64,000 nt of DNA from Winogradskyella pacifica (GCF_013403915.1 NZ_JABFDI010000003.1:124001-188000), one strand, 5' to 3'. Counted from the stretch's first letter, positions 34,938 to 42,988 are shown. Program-made: numbers and translations. The notes: a model not told the origin generated them from the sequence alone.

Positions 34938-34970
34938 AAAAAGCACTTACAGTTTTGTTGGTGCTTTTTT
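34938..34970 (+). terminator. terminator of gph
   Basis: AAAAAGCACTTACA, loop GTTT, TGTTGGTGC, then six T. Differs from the 32515 terminator by one substitution in the second stem arm. Confidence 0.85.
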
Positions 34971-35109
34971 GGTTGAAAATAGTACGTGATTTTACGTATA
35001 TGAAAGTTGAAAATATTTAGTAAATTTAAAGATAACTAAAACAACATAAAAGTTGCTGTATCCTGACTTATTTATAGGATATAGTTAATAAAAGTTATTA
35101 TATAACGAA

Positions 35110-35122
35110 TTGGCAACAAGCT
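35110..35122. repeat. left inverted repeat of the DUF2971 gene
   Basis: TTGGCAACAAGCT, just before the start codon at 35128, is complementary at 11 of 13 positions to AGCCAGTTGCCAA at 35848-35860 immediately after the stop codon. Confidence 0.6.
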
Positions 35123-35127
35123 GAAAA

Positions 35128-35847
35128 ATGAAACTTTACAAATATTATCCCGATACAAATTATTCTTATAAATCTCTATCAATAAAAGGTCTATGGTGCC
35201 ATTACCCTAATAAAATGAATGACCCTTTTGATTGTTTGGGTTATATTGATAGAAAGTTTGATGCAGAACAAATAGCTAATTTTAAAAAGCATTTGGACAT
35301 TAAAAATCAGACATTACAAAATTTGTTGAAATGGGATGATGATAAAATATCCAACTTCATTAACCAACAACGCAAAACTACAATAGAAAAATTCGCTTTT
35401 TGTTCACTAAGTAAATCAGTAGATGATATTTTAATGTGGTCTCATTATGCTTCTGGACACACCGGTTTTGCTTTAGAATTTGAATTTGATGAAAAAGAAA
35501 TTAATTCCAATTTTCAAGAAGTACAATACGTTAAAGAATTGCCAGAATTTAGAACGGACAAATTAGCCAAATTCTTAAGCGGAGAAAATGAACATTTGGA
35601 ATATTTACTATCTGACATCTCTATAAAAGCAAAATTATGGAAAAAAGAAAAAGAATTAAGAATTTGGAGAAAGCAACCAACTTATTACCATTACAAATTG
35701 GAGAATTTAAAAGCTGTTTATTTTGGAATAAATTGTAGTGTAGAAACCAAAGCTATTATACTGCATTTGTTGAATGAAAAGGATAAAAACTTCCCGTATT
35801 ATATAATGAAAATAAAAGATAATCCAATTAGATTAACATATAAATAA
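35128..35847 (+). CDS. DUF2971 family protein
   Basis: A 239-residue cytoplasmic protein. The N-terminal KLYKYYPDTNYSYKSL and WCHYPNKMNDPFDC segments, then FCSLSKSVDDILMWSHYASGHTGFALEFE (split here only for description), are typical of DUF2971, a family of unknown function frequent in genomic islands. It opens the second accessory island, enclosed by its own 13-bp inverted repeat and followed by element 3. Base composition is like its neighbours. Confidence 0.85.
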   Translation: MKLYKYYPDTNYSYKSLSIKGLWCHYPNKMNDPFDCLGYIDRKFDAEQIANFKKHLDIKNQTLQNLLKWDDDKISNFINQQRKTTIEKFAFCSLSKSVDDILMWSHYASGHTGFALEFEFDEKEINSNFQEVQYVKELPEFRTDKLAKFLSGENEHLEYLLSDISIKAKLWKKEKELRIWRKQPTYYHYKLENLKAVYFGINCSVETKAIILHLLNEKDKNFPYYIMKIKDNPIRLTYK

Positions 35848-35990
35848 AGCCAGTTGCCAACACTGTGTATAATTAATTGCTATGTTCTTCTCTACTTGCG
35901 AAAATTCCTGCGGAATTTTCACGGGTTCGTAAAAGTTTGCTAACTTAGTTGCTTAACCACGCAACTAACCATACACAAAACCGTTCTCCG
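35848..35990 (+). repeat. attC-like intergenic element 3
   Basis: Begins at the stop codon of the DUF2971 gene. The outer arms TGTGTATAATTAATTGC (35864-35880) and GCAACTAACCATACACA (35961-35977) are complementary at 14 of 17 positions. Inside are a perfect 9-bp hairpin GAAAATTCC-TGC-GGAATTTTC (35900-35920) and a competing 8-bp hairpin TTAGTTGC/GCAACTAA (35945-35968). It is the best-preserved family member. Confidence 0.75.
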
Positions 35991-36043
35991 CAATTTGGCT
36001 ACGTTACCAAGATTTGGTATATTTGAGTAAAATTATAGTCAAA

Positions 36044-36286
36044 ATGGGAAAAAACACATCAATATCACTCGGAAATCATTTTGAGGATTTTATCAGAGAA
36101 GAAGTAAATTCTGGTAGATATGGTTCGGTTAGCGAAGTAATTCGTTCTGCATTACGTTTGTTAGAACGTGAAGAAAAAAAAGAAAGAGAACTGATTAAAG
36201 CTCTAGAAGTTGGAGAAAATAGCGGATTTGTTGAAAATTTTGACCCAAAACAGCATCTAAAAGAATTGCATCGTAAACACTTATGA
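36044..36286 (+). CDS. ParD-family antitoxin
   Basis: Antitoxin of a type II toxin-antitoxin pair. The 80-residue protein has a ribbon-helix-helix N-terminus, KNTSISLGNHFEDFIREEV, and the recognition turn YGSVSEVIRSALRLLERE; the acidic tail (about 52-80) would wrap the toxin. I chose the ATG at 36044, which gives the canonical MGKNTSISL start; an upstream TTG at 36014 is unlikely. Its stop overlaps the toxin ATG by 4 bp. It lies directly after element 3. Confidence 0.92.
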   Translation: MGKNTSISLGNHFEDFIREEVNSGRYGSVSEVIRSALRLLEREEKKERELIKALEVGENSGFVENFDPKQHLKELHRKHL

Positions 36287-36585
36287 GCAAAAATAAATAT
36301 CGCATAAGCCAACAAGCGATTGAGGATTTAGATAAAATTTGGATTTATACGCTTAAGAAATGGTCTAAAGAACAAGCAGATAGATATTACGATTTAATAA
36401 TAGCAGAAATTGAATTTATTGCGGACAATTACCTGACAGGAAAATCCGCAGAACAAACTCGAAAAAACTATCGAGTTACGAAAATCAAATCCCATCTCCT
36501 TTTTTACAGAAAAGTGGATAATGGGATTGTGGAAATCGTTAGAGTTTTACATCAGAGAATGGATATTAAAAAACGACTGAAATAA
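36283..36585 (+). CDS. ParE/RelE-superfamily toxin
   Basis: A 100-residue toxin, partner of the ParD protein. YRISQQAIEDLDKIWIYTLKKW at the N-terminus and KSHLLFYRKVDNGIVEIVRVLHQRMD at the C-terminus are the ParE fold landmarks; ParE toxins poison gyrase, RelE ones cleave mRNA. The LHQRMDI ending is the usual ParE form. Translation is coupled to the antitoxin. It is followed by element 4. Confidence 0.92.
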   Translation: MSKNKYRISQQAIEDLDKIWIYTLKKWSKEQADRYYDLIIAEIEFIADNYLTGKSAEQTRKNYRVTKIKSHLLFYRKVDNGIVEIVRVLHQRMDIKKRLK

Positions 36586-36590
36586 AAACT

Positions 36591-36720
36591 GTACACAACA
36601 ATGTGTGTAATTCATGGCTAGTTAGTGCCTACTTACAACAGTCCTCGTAGACGTTTTATTCAGTTTTTATTTACTAAATTATGTGCTTTACCACACAACC
36701 AATCTAACACAACTTGTAAC
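36591..36720 (+). repeat. attC-like intergenic element 4
   Basis: Starts 6 bp after the toxin stop. TGTGTGTAATTCATGGCTAG corresponds to the 5' arm of elements 2 and 3; TTTATTTACTAAATTA is identical to element 2; CTTTACCACACAACCAATCT and AACACAAC form the 3' part. It also shares GTAGACGTTTTATTCAGT with element 5 at 15 of 18 positions. Confidence 0.7.
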
Positions 36721-36746
36721 CACCCAGAACAACAGAAATATCCCCT

Positions 36747-37472
36747 TTGCAAGCAAACATAAATAATACAAGACTAACCTGTTACAACTGTATGAGTCCT
36801 AAAAGCACCTGTATTTGTAAACACATTCATGCGTTACATACTAAGACGCGTTTTATTATTCTGATGCACCCAAAAGAGTACAAGAAAGAAAAAAATGGAA
36901 CGGGACACATGACGAAGCTTCAACTTGAAAATTCAGAAATTATAGTGGGCGTCGATTTTACCAATAATAAGCGCGTTAATGATATACTAGCTAATGAAAA
37001 AAATAGTTCTTTTTTATTGTATCCAGGGAAAGATAACTTCAACTTATCTGTAAGTGATAGTTCAGAAGTAAAGTCTTTTGTGGGACATCATCCACACCTC
37101 TTCATTCTCGATGGAACATGGCCTTGTGCTCGTAAAATGCTAAAACTAAGTAAGAACTTGCAAGGCCTAAAACGAGTGAGTTTTGATAATGACATCAAAT
37201 CAAAATTTATCATTAAGCAGCAACCAGAGTCACTTTGCCTCAGTACAATTGAGTCCGTCCTTACGGTATTAAATTTACTTAAAGAAGGAGACGTTGAACA
37301 CTGTGACACAAAGGATTTCCTGATGCCTTTTGAAAAAATGATTGCACATCAACTCGACTATTTGCGAAACCCAAATAATAAAAACTATCGTTCTACAGCG
37401 GACAATGAGATTGCTGTAAAGAACCTATATAAGAAAACTGAAAGAAATACTATTTTTGAAGTAGAGCATTAA
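36747..37472 (+). CDS. DTW-domain protein (tRNA aminocarboxypropyltransferase-like)
   Basis: DTW-domain enzymes (TapT/TuaA type) add the 3-amino-3-carboxypropyl group to uridine in tRNA (acp3U). The protein has a metal-binding cysteine cluster CYNCMSPKSTCIC (about 13-25), the HPKE motif, and the namesake motif as DGTWPCARKM near residues 122-131. The TTG start at 36747 keeps the first Cys pair; no ATG is available upstream. At 241 residues it is complete. It sits between elements 4 and 5, in the second accessory island. Confidence 0.85.
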   Translation: MQANINNTRLTCYNCMSPKSTCICKHIHALHTKTRFIILMHPKEYKKEKNGTGHMTKLQLENSEIIVGVDFTNNKRVNDILANEKNSSFLLYPGKDNFNLSVSDSSEVKSFVGHHPHLFILDGTWPCARKMLKLSKNLQGLKRVSFDNDIKSKFIIKQQPESLCLSTIESVLTVLNLLKEGDVEHCDTKDFLMPFEKMIAHQLDYLRNPNNKNYRSTADNEIAVKNLYKKTERNTIFEVEH

Positions 37473-37586
37473 TTGTAGTCGTGGTCAATGTTAGTTATTA
37501 AAGGTTTTCTATTTAGAAAATCCCATGCAGACGTTCTATTCCGTCTTTATTCACTAAATTAGTTGCTTTACCATTCCTAAACACAC
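37473..37586 (+). repeat. attC-like intergenic element 5
   Basis: Directly after the DTW gene. Contains an inner hairpin AGGTTTTCT-ATTT-AGAAAATCCC, the shared GCAGACGTTCTATTCCGT, the core TTTATTCACTAAATTA and CTTTACCATTCCTAAACACAC. The 5' arm is reduced. Confidence 0.65.
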
Positions 37587-37625
37587 ATATCAGGCTATTC
37601 TGATTCAAATTATTAATCCATTACA

Positions 37626-37850
37626 ATGAAATTAAACCTATTATCATGCGACGCTCAACGGCCAGACAAAAGAGCCATCGCCAACTGTATTACTGAGATT
37701 TCTACTAATGGGAATGCATCACTATCTAATGAGCTTACAGAGATTCTTCTAGACGGAGATCCTGTAGATATTGAGGTTGCAGATAAAAATTCTGGTTCTG
37801 CTTTAAGAGCCTTACGAAAGCTAGATGTCGATTACGAAATCGTTGAATAA
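37626..37850 (+). CDS. small hypothetical protein, L7/L12 C-terminal-like
   Basis: A 74-residue protein with a basic N-terminal helix and an alpha/beta C-terminus (DPVDIEVADKNSGSALRALRKL). The pattern vaguely recalls the C-terminal domain of ribosomal protein bL12 but is too short to be sure. It is 14 bp upstream of the P-loop gene and probably co-transcribed. Confidence 0.55.
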   Translation: MKLNLLSCDAQRPDKRAIANCITEISTNGNASLSNELTEILLDGDPVDIEVADKNSGSALRALRKLDVDYEIVE

Positions 37851-37864
37851 AAGTTGAAAACAAA

Positions 37865-38353
37865 ATGATTCACCTCATAGTAGGAAATACAGGTTCAGGA
37901 AAAACGACTTACGCCAACGAACTCAAAAGAAACATCAAAGGTGTTGTGTTTTCAATCGATACGTGGAATAATGTGTTGTTTCTTCCAGATAAAAAAGAAA
38001 CGGATGGTTTAGAGTGGTTTTTAGAACGCATTGAACGTTCAGAACGGATGATGCTTGATCTAATTCATCAGTTAGAACATTTAAAAACAGATGCGATCCT
38101 AGATTTAGGATTGTCTAAATTCGGACATCGCGAAAAGTTTAGGAAATTTGCTGAAATGAATAATTACAAAGTAAAGCTGCATTTTCTAGATGTTTCTAAA
38201 GCCGAGAGGTTAGACCGCGTGATGAAACGTAATACAGAAAAAGGTGCCACGTTTGAATTTGAAGTGACAAAAGACAACTTCGATTTTATGGAAACTTGGT
38301 TCGAAAGACCATCTGAAAAAGAACTTAGTGATGGTTTTGTAATTTCTGAATAG
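37865..38353 (+). CDS. P-loop kinase-like ATP-binding protein
   Basis: A 162-residue nucleotide-binding protein of the adenylate/zeta-toxin-like kinase class. Walker A is GNTGSGKTTYAN at residues 7-18; an aspartate-rich strand AILDLGLS and the terminal lid region MKRNTEKGATFEFEVT follow. It likely phosphorylates a small molecule or nucleotide; the substrate is unknown. It lies between the small L12-like gene and the PLP decarboxylase in the same direction. Confidence 0.75.
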   Translation: MIHLIVGNTGSGKTTYANELKRNIKGVVFSIDTWNNVLFLPDKKETDGLEWFLERIERSERMMLDLIHQLEHLKTDAILDLGLSKFGHREKFRKFAEMNNYKVKLHFLDVSKAERLDRVMKRNTEKGATFEFEVTKDNFDFMETWFERPSEKELSDGFVISE

Positions 38354-38380
38354 AATAAGAAGCAATTAAATAATCAGATT

Positions 38381-39868
38381 ATGGATAAGCGAGAAAACGC
38401 AATTGAAATTAGTAAAACAGAATTTCGAAAAATGGGTTATCAGCTCATTGATACCATTTCTGAGTTTCTCGATGATATTTCAAATCAACCCGTCACAACA
38501 ACCAAAACACCCTTAGAATTACAAGAGCTATTAGGGAATTCACCGTTACCAAAAGAAGGAGTACCAGCTGATCAACTATTGGCATCAACGTCTAAGTTAT
38601 TATTTAATAATTCGTTATTAAACGGTCATCCTAAATTTTTCGGATTTATAACATCGTCAGCAGCTCCAATTGGTGCCTTAGCCGATTTGTTAGCCGCTTC
38701 TGTAAACCCCAATGTTGGTGGGCAAATCTTAAGTCCGATAGCCACCGAAATAGAAAAACAAACCATTAAATGGTTAGCCGAATTTATAGGAGTAGATCCA
38801 AGCTATGGTGGGGTTTTAGTCAGTGGAGGTAATATGGCAAATTTTACCGCGTTTTTAGCGGCAAGAACAGCGAAAGCACCAAAAAGCATCAAAGAAGATG
38901 GACTTTCAAATACTTCAAAACAGCTCATTTCATACTGTTCCAAATCAACGCATACATGGATAGATAAAGCTGCGATTTTATTTGGGCATGGTAGCAATTC
39001 TATTCGTTGGATTCCGACGGATGCTTCAAACAAAATGAATATTGAAGCTTTAGAGCAAAGCATTAAAAATGATATAAAACAAGGCCATCAACCCTTCTTG
39101 GTTGTTGGAACTGCTGGTGATGTAAGTACAGGAGTTGTGGATAACCTTGAAGCTATTGCTGCGACTTGTAAAGCTCACGATTTATGGTTTCATATCGATG
39201 GTGCTTATGGTATTCCTGCAGCTGTTATTCCTGAGCTAAAAGAGGTGTTTAATGGAGTAGAGGAAGCCGATTCCATTGCGTTAGATCCTCATAAATGGTT
39301 ATACAGTCCTTTAGAAGCCGGTTGTACGTTGGTTAAAAACCCAAAACATTTAATTGACACCTATAGTTCGCATCCCGACTATTATAATTTCAGTTTAACA
39401 GAAGAAGGAGGATCTCTAAATTTCTTTGAATATGGACTTCAAAATTCGCGAGGTTTTAGAGCTTTAAAAGTGTGGTTGGCTTTACAACAAATAGGTCGTG
39501 ATGGTTATGTTAAATTAATAAGTGAAGATATTGTCTTGTCAAAATATTTTGCAGAATTGGCAGCACAGCATTCAGAACTAGAACCTGTAACTCAAAATTT
39601 GAGTATTGCTACCTTCAGATATATGCCACAAAATCTTGAAGTAAAGGATGAAAAAAGAGCAGAATATTTAAATACATTAAATGAAGACTTAGTAAATACA
39701 CTGCAAGCAGGAGGCGAATTGTTTTTATCTAATGCTATTATCGATGATAAGTATTGTATGAGAACCTGCATTGTTAATTTCAGAACAACTAAAAAGGATA
39801 TTGAGGAGTGTATTGAGATAATTATCAACGAAGGTCGAAAATTACATGCCTCACATAGTTTCACTTAG
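38381..39868 (+). CDS. PLP-dependent (aromatic/acidic amino acid) decarboxylase
   Basis: A 495-residue group II amino-acid decarboxylase of the fold-type I PLP family, making an amine and CO2. SGGNMANFTAFLAAR near 147-161, the HIDGAYG strand near 272-278 that contacts PLP, and the internal-aldimine lysine in ALDPHKWLYSP near 303-313 are all present. Sequence alone does not separate Tyr/DOPA/Trp from Glu or Asp decarboxylases. Upstream spacing of 27 bp allows co-transcription with the kinase-like gene. Confidence 0.88.
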   Translation: MDKRENAIEISKTEFRKMGYQLIDTISEFLDDISNQPVTTTKTPLELQELLGNSPLPKEGVPADQLLASTSKLLFNNSLLNGHPKFFGFITSSAAPIGALADLLAASVNPNVGGQILSPIATEIEKQTIKWLAEFIGVDPSYGGVLVSGGNMANFTAFLAARTAKAPKSIKEDGLSNTSKQLISYCSKSTHTWIDKAAILFGHGSNSIRWIPTDASNKMNIEALEQSIKNDIKQGHQPFLVVGTAGDVSTGVVDNLEAIAATCKAHDLWFHIDGAYGIPAAVIPELKEVFNGVEEADSIALDPHKWLYSPLEAGCTLVKNPKHLIDTYSSHPDYYNFSLTEEGGSLNFFEYGLQNSRGFRALKVWLALQQIGRDGYVKLISEDIVLSKYFAELAAQHSELEPVTQNLSIATFRYMPQNLEVKDEKRAEYLNTLNEDLVNTLQAGGELFLSNAIIDDKYCMRTCIVNFRTTKKDIEECIEIIINEGRKLHASHSFT

Positions 39869-39923
39869 ATAAACATTACAAGTGACAAAGTCGCTAATTT
39901 AAAAACGAAGGATGAACGTTTAC

Positions 39924-40829
39924 TTAGCCCAATAAATCGTCTAAAGCAGGTCTTAAATTCACATAAGTATAATTAAATCCTTCAGCTTCCACTTTTTGAG
40001 AACTGACACGTTGACTTTCAAACAAAAGAATATGCATGTCTCCTAAAACGAGTTTCATCGCAAATTTTGGAATATTTGGTAAAATTAAAGGCCGATGTAA
40101 AACCTCCGCTGAAACTTTTGTCAATTCTTTATTCGTTACCGGATTTGGAGCTACACCATTATAAATACCTTCAAATTTATTTTGAACGGCATAAACAAAA
40201 AGTGAAGCTAAATCTTCAACATGAATCCAGCTTTGCCATTGTTTACCACTTCCAAAAGCTGCGCCAACACCATATTTTATTGGTTTTACAATTTGTGGTA
40301 ATGCGCCTCCATCTTTGGCTAAAACTAACCCGATTCTAATTTTAGCGACTTTACAGCCCAAAGCTTTAAAACCATCAACAGCAGCTTCCCATTTATGCAC
40401 AACTTTACCTAAAAATGTTTCTGAAATCTCAGAATTTGTTTCTTCGTAATAGTTTACTAAACTCGTTGGATAAATGCCAATAGCACTCGCAGAAACAACG
40501 TGTTCAATGTTATAATTATGTTTTTTTATGGTGTCTTGTAGAAGTTGCGCTGTTTTTGTGCGACTTTCAATAATGACTTCTTTATAGTCATCAGTCCAGC
40601 GTTTGGAAATAGAAGCGCCAACCATATTTATAATGGCAGTAACACCTTCAAAACAGTCGTGATCGATCTCGTTGTTATCCGGATTCCAATAAAACCCTTT
40701 GTAATTGGGTTCTGTACTCAATTTGGATTTGGAAGTCGTTAAATAATGAATGTTAATTCCTGCAGAATGACATTGGTTTACAATTTTCTGTCCAATTAAC
40801 CCAGTTGCTCCTGTAATTAAAACGGTCAT
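39924..40829 (-). CDS. TIGR01777-family SDR epimerase (YfcH-like)
   Basis: A 301-residue extended short-chain dehydrogenase/epimerase. The NAD(P)-binding motif TGATGLIGQKI is at 6-16, followed by IINMVGASISKRWTDDYK (about 86-103), SASAIGIYP (about 132-140), and the C-terminal DUF1731-like region ELTKVSAEVLHRPLILPNIP (about 232-251). Function of YfcH-type proteins is not established. It converges on the decarboxylase gene with 55 bp between. Confidence 0.9.
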   Translation of the reverse strand: MTVLITGATGLIGQKIVNQCHSAGINIHYLTTSKSKLSTEPNYKGFYWNPDNNEIDHDCFEGVTAIINMVGASISKRWTDDYKEVIIESRTKTAQLLQDTIKKHNYNIEHVVSASAIGIYPTSLVNYYEETNSEISETFLGKVVHKWEAAVDGFKALGCKVAKIRIGLVLAKDGGALPQIVKPIKYGVGAAFGSGKQWQSWIHVEDLASLFVYAVQNKFEGIYNGVAPNPVTNKELTKVSAEVLHRPLILPNIPKFAMKLVLGDMHILLFESQRVSSQKVEAEGFNYTYVNLRPALDDLLG

Positions 40830-41177
40830 TTTTCTTTTTATTTAAAGATACGAAAGGTTAAAGGGTATTGTTAGGAGTTTAATTTTGATTTAACGTTTGA
40901 GGAACAAAACTTTTAAATGGTATCGTTTTTCAATTCGCTTTTTGGCGCAGCTGGAGTGTAAGCTTCGAGTTTACTAGAAATATATTGAGAATCTTAGCTT
41001 AAAATAAGCCTCTCTATAGTCCCACTGAGCGCAGTCGAAGTGTGAAATTTCTGAAAAACGGAATTTCACTCGAAGTGACGATTATTAAATAATGAAATTT
41101 AGGATTTAAAGCATTTGGTGCATTGAATCTCACTGAATGTTACTTTCCCTTTTTCTGGGCTCTCAACATTTAATAAA
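40830..41177. other. intergenic region with dispersed repeats
   Basis: About 350 bp with no gene. It holds CACTGAGCGCAGTCGAAGTG (41023-41042), followed by a 10-bp hairpin GTGAAATTTC/GGAATTTCAC (41042-41069) and CACTCGAAGTG. A relative lies at 42009-42031. These flavobacterial repeats have no assigned function. Confidence 0.5.
41023..41079. repeat. GAGCGCAGTCGAAGTG dispersed repeat
   Basis: CACT...AGTCGAAGTG words with an attached perfect 10-bp hairpin (one G-T). The GCTGAGCGAAGTCGAAGTA sequence at 42009-42031 is a second member. Confidence 0.55.
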
Positions 41178-41879
41178 CTATTCGTTTACTAAATGTTTCG
41201 TTGCTCTCAACATTTCACGTTTGCCTGGAGGTCCAGGTAATCGTTCTACAATAAAACCAACAGCTTGCATAGCGCGTCTTACGCTGCCTTTTGCAGAATA
41301 GGTGACTAATACGCCATTTTCTTTCAAAGCATTAAACATAATTTCAAAAATATCTTCGGTCCATAAATCGGGTTGCACACGGGCACCAAAAGCATCAAAA
41401 TAAATAATGTTAAATTGGTCTTTGGCATCAATATCCTTGAAGAATTTTTGTTGTTTTTCTAATTCAAAATTCGAAGTTATTTGGCATAATTCTTCCCAGG
41501 GAGTTTCATGTAACTTTTCGAAAACAGTGTCGTGTTCTTTAGAAATTAATTCAATATAATTAAGTTGTTTTATTTCGTCTAGTTGAACAGGATACGCTTC
41601 TACACCAATATAATTGATGTTCAATTTTAATTTTTCAGCTTCCACTAAAGTTAAAAAAGCGTTGAGACCTGTCCCAAAACCAATTTCTAAAATTGATAAA
41701 ACACTTGATGGAGAGTTAGATTCAGTATGATAAGTGTCATTATAAAAATGTAAACCATGTTTCATAAATACATGATTTGCTTCTTGTATGGCACCATGAA
41801 TAGAATGGTATTGCTCGTTCCATTCTTCTATTTGAATGGTTTTAGAACCATCGGATGTGGTAATTATATGTCTTTTCAA
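41178..41879 (-). CDS. mnmD: MnmD-type tRNA (mnm5s2U34) methyltransferase
   Basis: A 233-residue SAM-dependent methyltransferase that methylates nm5s2U34 at the tRNA wobble position. The SAM-binding motif ILEIGFGTGLNAFLTL lies near residues 65-80, and the catalytic-domain motif FNIIYFDAFGARVQPDLWT near 155-173. It lacks the C-terminal FAD oxidase domain of the bifunctional MnmC of E. coli, so it is the stand-alone MnmD form. No other tRNA-modifying gene is adjacent. Confidence 0.88.
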   Translation of the reverse strand: MKRHIITTSDGSKTIQIEEWNEQYHSIHGAIQEANHVFMKHGLHFYNDTYHTESNSPSSVLSILEIGFGTGLNAFLTLVEAEKLKLNINYIGVEAYPVQLDEIKQLNYIELISKEHDTVFEKLHETPWEELCQITSNFELEKQQKFFKDIDAKDQFNIIYFDAFGARVQPDLWTEDIFEIMFNALKENGVLVTYSAKGSVRRAMQAVGFIVERLPGPPGKREMLRATKHLVNE

Positions 41880-42008
41880 ATGTTTTTGGCTATTCGGTTT
41901 TTGTCACATGATGCATCTGATTTTCTTTGAACCAAATATTTCAGTTTAAATAAAAATACATCTGTTTGTCATTTTGCTAGAATCAAGTCTTGATTCTAAA
42001 AGCGACTT

Positions 42009-42031
42009 GTGCTGAGCGAAGTCGAAGTAAG
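42009..42031. repeat. GCTGAGCGAAGTCGAAGTA dispersed repeat, second copy
   Basis: TGTGCTGAGCGAAGTCGAAG matches the 41023 copy (ACTGAGCGCAGTCGAAG) in most positions; it lies in the gap upstream of mnmD and downstream of the cytochrome gene. Confidence 0.5.
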
Positions 42032-42048
42032 CGATCTTATATCTTTTT

Positions 42049-42507
42049 TTACTGAATCAGTAGTCTTTTAATCTTTGGAATTGGGCCTGTACATTCCGTT
42101 TTGTGGCAGCTTAAACAATTATTTATTGCTGCATTATATCTAATCTTTAATTCAGCATTAGAAAGTGTATCTACTACCGCTTCTTGCGATTTAATAAAAA
42201 CGTTTACAAAACTCTCCCAATTCTGAGTCCTAGATTTACCATCTGTCATTTCCGCAGAATGCAGTTTTAATAAATCTAACGGTAAGTTAGTCGGCGTTTC
42301 ACCAGCGACAATTTGTGCTTTTAATTGTTGATTGTAAGCGTACATAGCATTCATAAAACCAGCCATTTCAGAAGGTTGATACATGTCGTATACAACAGCC
42401 TTCTTTGTCGGTTCATTAGATGCTTTTTCTTCATTTTTACAGCTAACAAGCATTGAAAATGAAAGAATAACTATGCTTAAAAGTTTATTGTTTAAGTAAA
42501 ACTCCAT
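42049..42507 (-). CDS. monohaem c-type cytochrome-like lipoprotein
   Basis: A 152-residue lipoprotein (signal ending MLVSCKN, Cys near 23) with one haem-attachment motif CLSCH in its C-terminal region (NNCLSCHKTEC, about 130-140). No distal methionine is obvious. I place the start at the ATG at 42507 because it creates the lipoprotein signal and overlaps the DUF4920 gene by only 23 bp; the in-frame ATG at 42576 would add a sequence with no signal. A role in envelope electron transfer is likely but unproven. Confidence 0.7.
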   Translation of the reverse strand: MEFYLNNKLLSIVILSFSMLVSCKNEEKASNEPTKKAVVYDMYQPSEMAGFMNAMYAYNQQLKAQIVAGETPTNLPLDLLKLHSAEMTDGKSRTQNWESFVNVFIKSQEAVVDTLSNAELKIRYNAAINNCLSCHKTECTGPIPKIKRLLIQ

Positions 42508-42988
42508 CAGCTTCAAAACCATATTCAAATTTAGGATCTGTAATCGCAGCAACTTCTTCTGCAGTCTTACCAGCATCTTCTGCGTAATGTCTTAATTCTT
42601 CAATAGACGTTTCAGAAACATAAGCTTTTCCGTTCATTACAACATCACCTTCAGCATTTAAAGGCATAAAAAAACCGTAATCTTTAAATTTTACCATCAC
42701 TTGGTTGTCTTCACCCATATCTAAGGTCATCCAACACCCTTTTTTAGAACATACTTCAATGATTTTTCCTTTCACTTTAGAGGTAATAGTATCACCAGTT
42801 TTTAAGGTTTTATATTGCTCCATCATACGTTCAGAAGTTAGAGCATCTGTATCATTAATTTCTTCGCCGAAAGAAGCATAAGCAATTTCTTGTTTTGCTT
42901 CTTCAATCTTAACTTCTGTAGTTTTAGAATCGTCTTTGCAAGACAAAGCAAATAAGCTAATTGCAAAAAGTAAAATGATTTTTTTCAT
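42485..42988 (-). CDS. DUF4920 family lipoprotein
   Basis: A 167-residue lipoprotein (MKKIILLFAISLFALSC, Cys17). The ASFGEEINDTDALTSERMM and VKGKIIEVCSKKGCWMTLDMG segments mark the DUF4920 family, which has an OB-like fold and conserved cysteines (CSKKGC). Function unknown. It is the first gene of a two-gene unit with the cytochrome-like lipoprotein. Confidence 0.85.
   Translation of the reverse strand: MKKIILLFAISLFALSCKDDSKTTEVKIEEAKQEIAYASFGEEINDTDALTSERMMEQYKTLKTGDTITSKVKGKIIEVCSKKGCWMTLDMGEDNQVMVKFKDYGFFMPLNAEGDVVMNGKAYVSETSIEELRHYAEDAGKTAEEVAAITDPKFEYGFEADGVLLKQ

Noticed and set aside
14437-37625. Integron integrase or transposase for the attC-like elements
   Set aside because: No reading frame in the window has the tyrosine-recombinase or transposase motifs; if it exists it is elsewhere in the genome.
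42508-42576. Longer form of the cytochrome-like gene
   Set aside because: The extension is within the DUF4920 coding end and removes the lipoprotein signal from the N-terminus.
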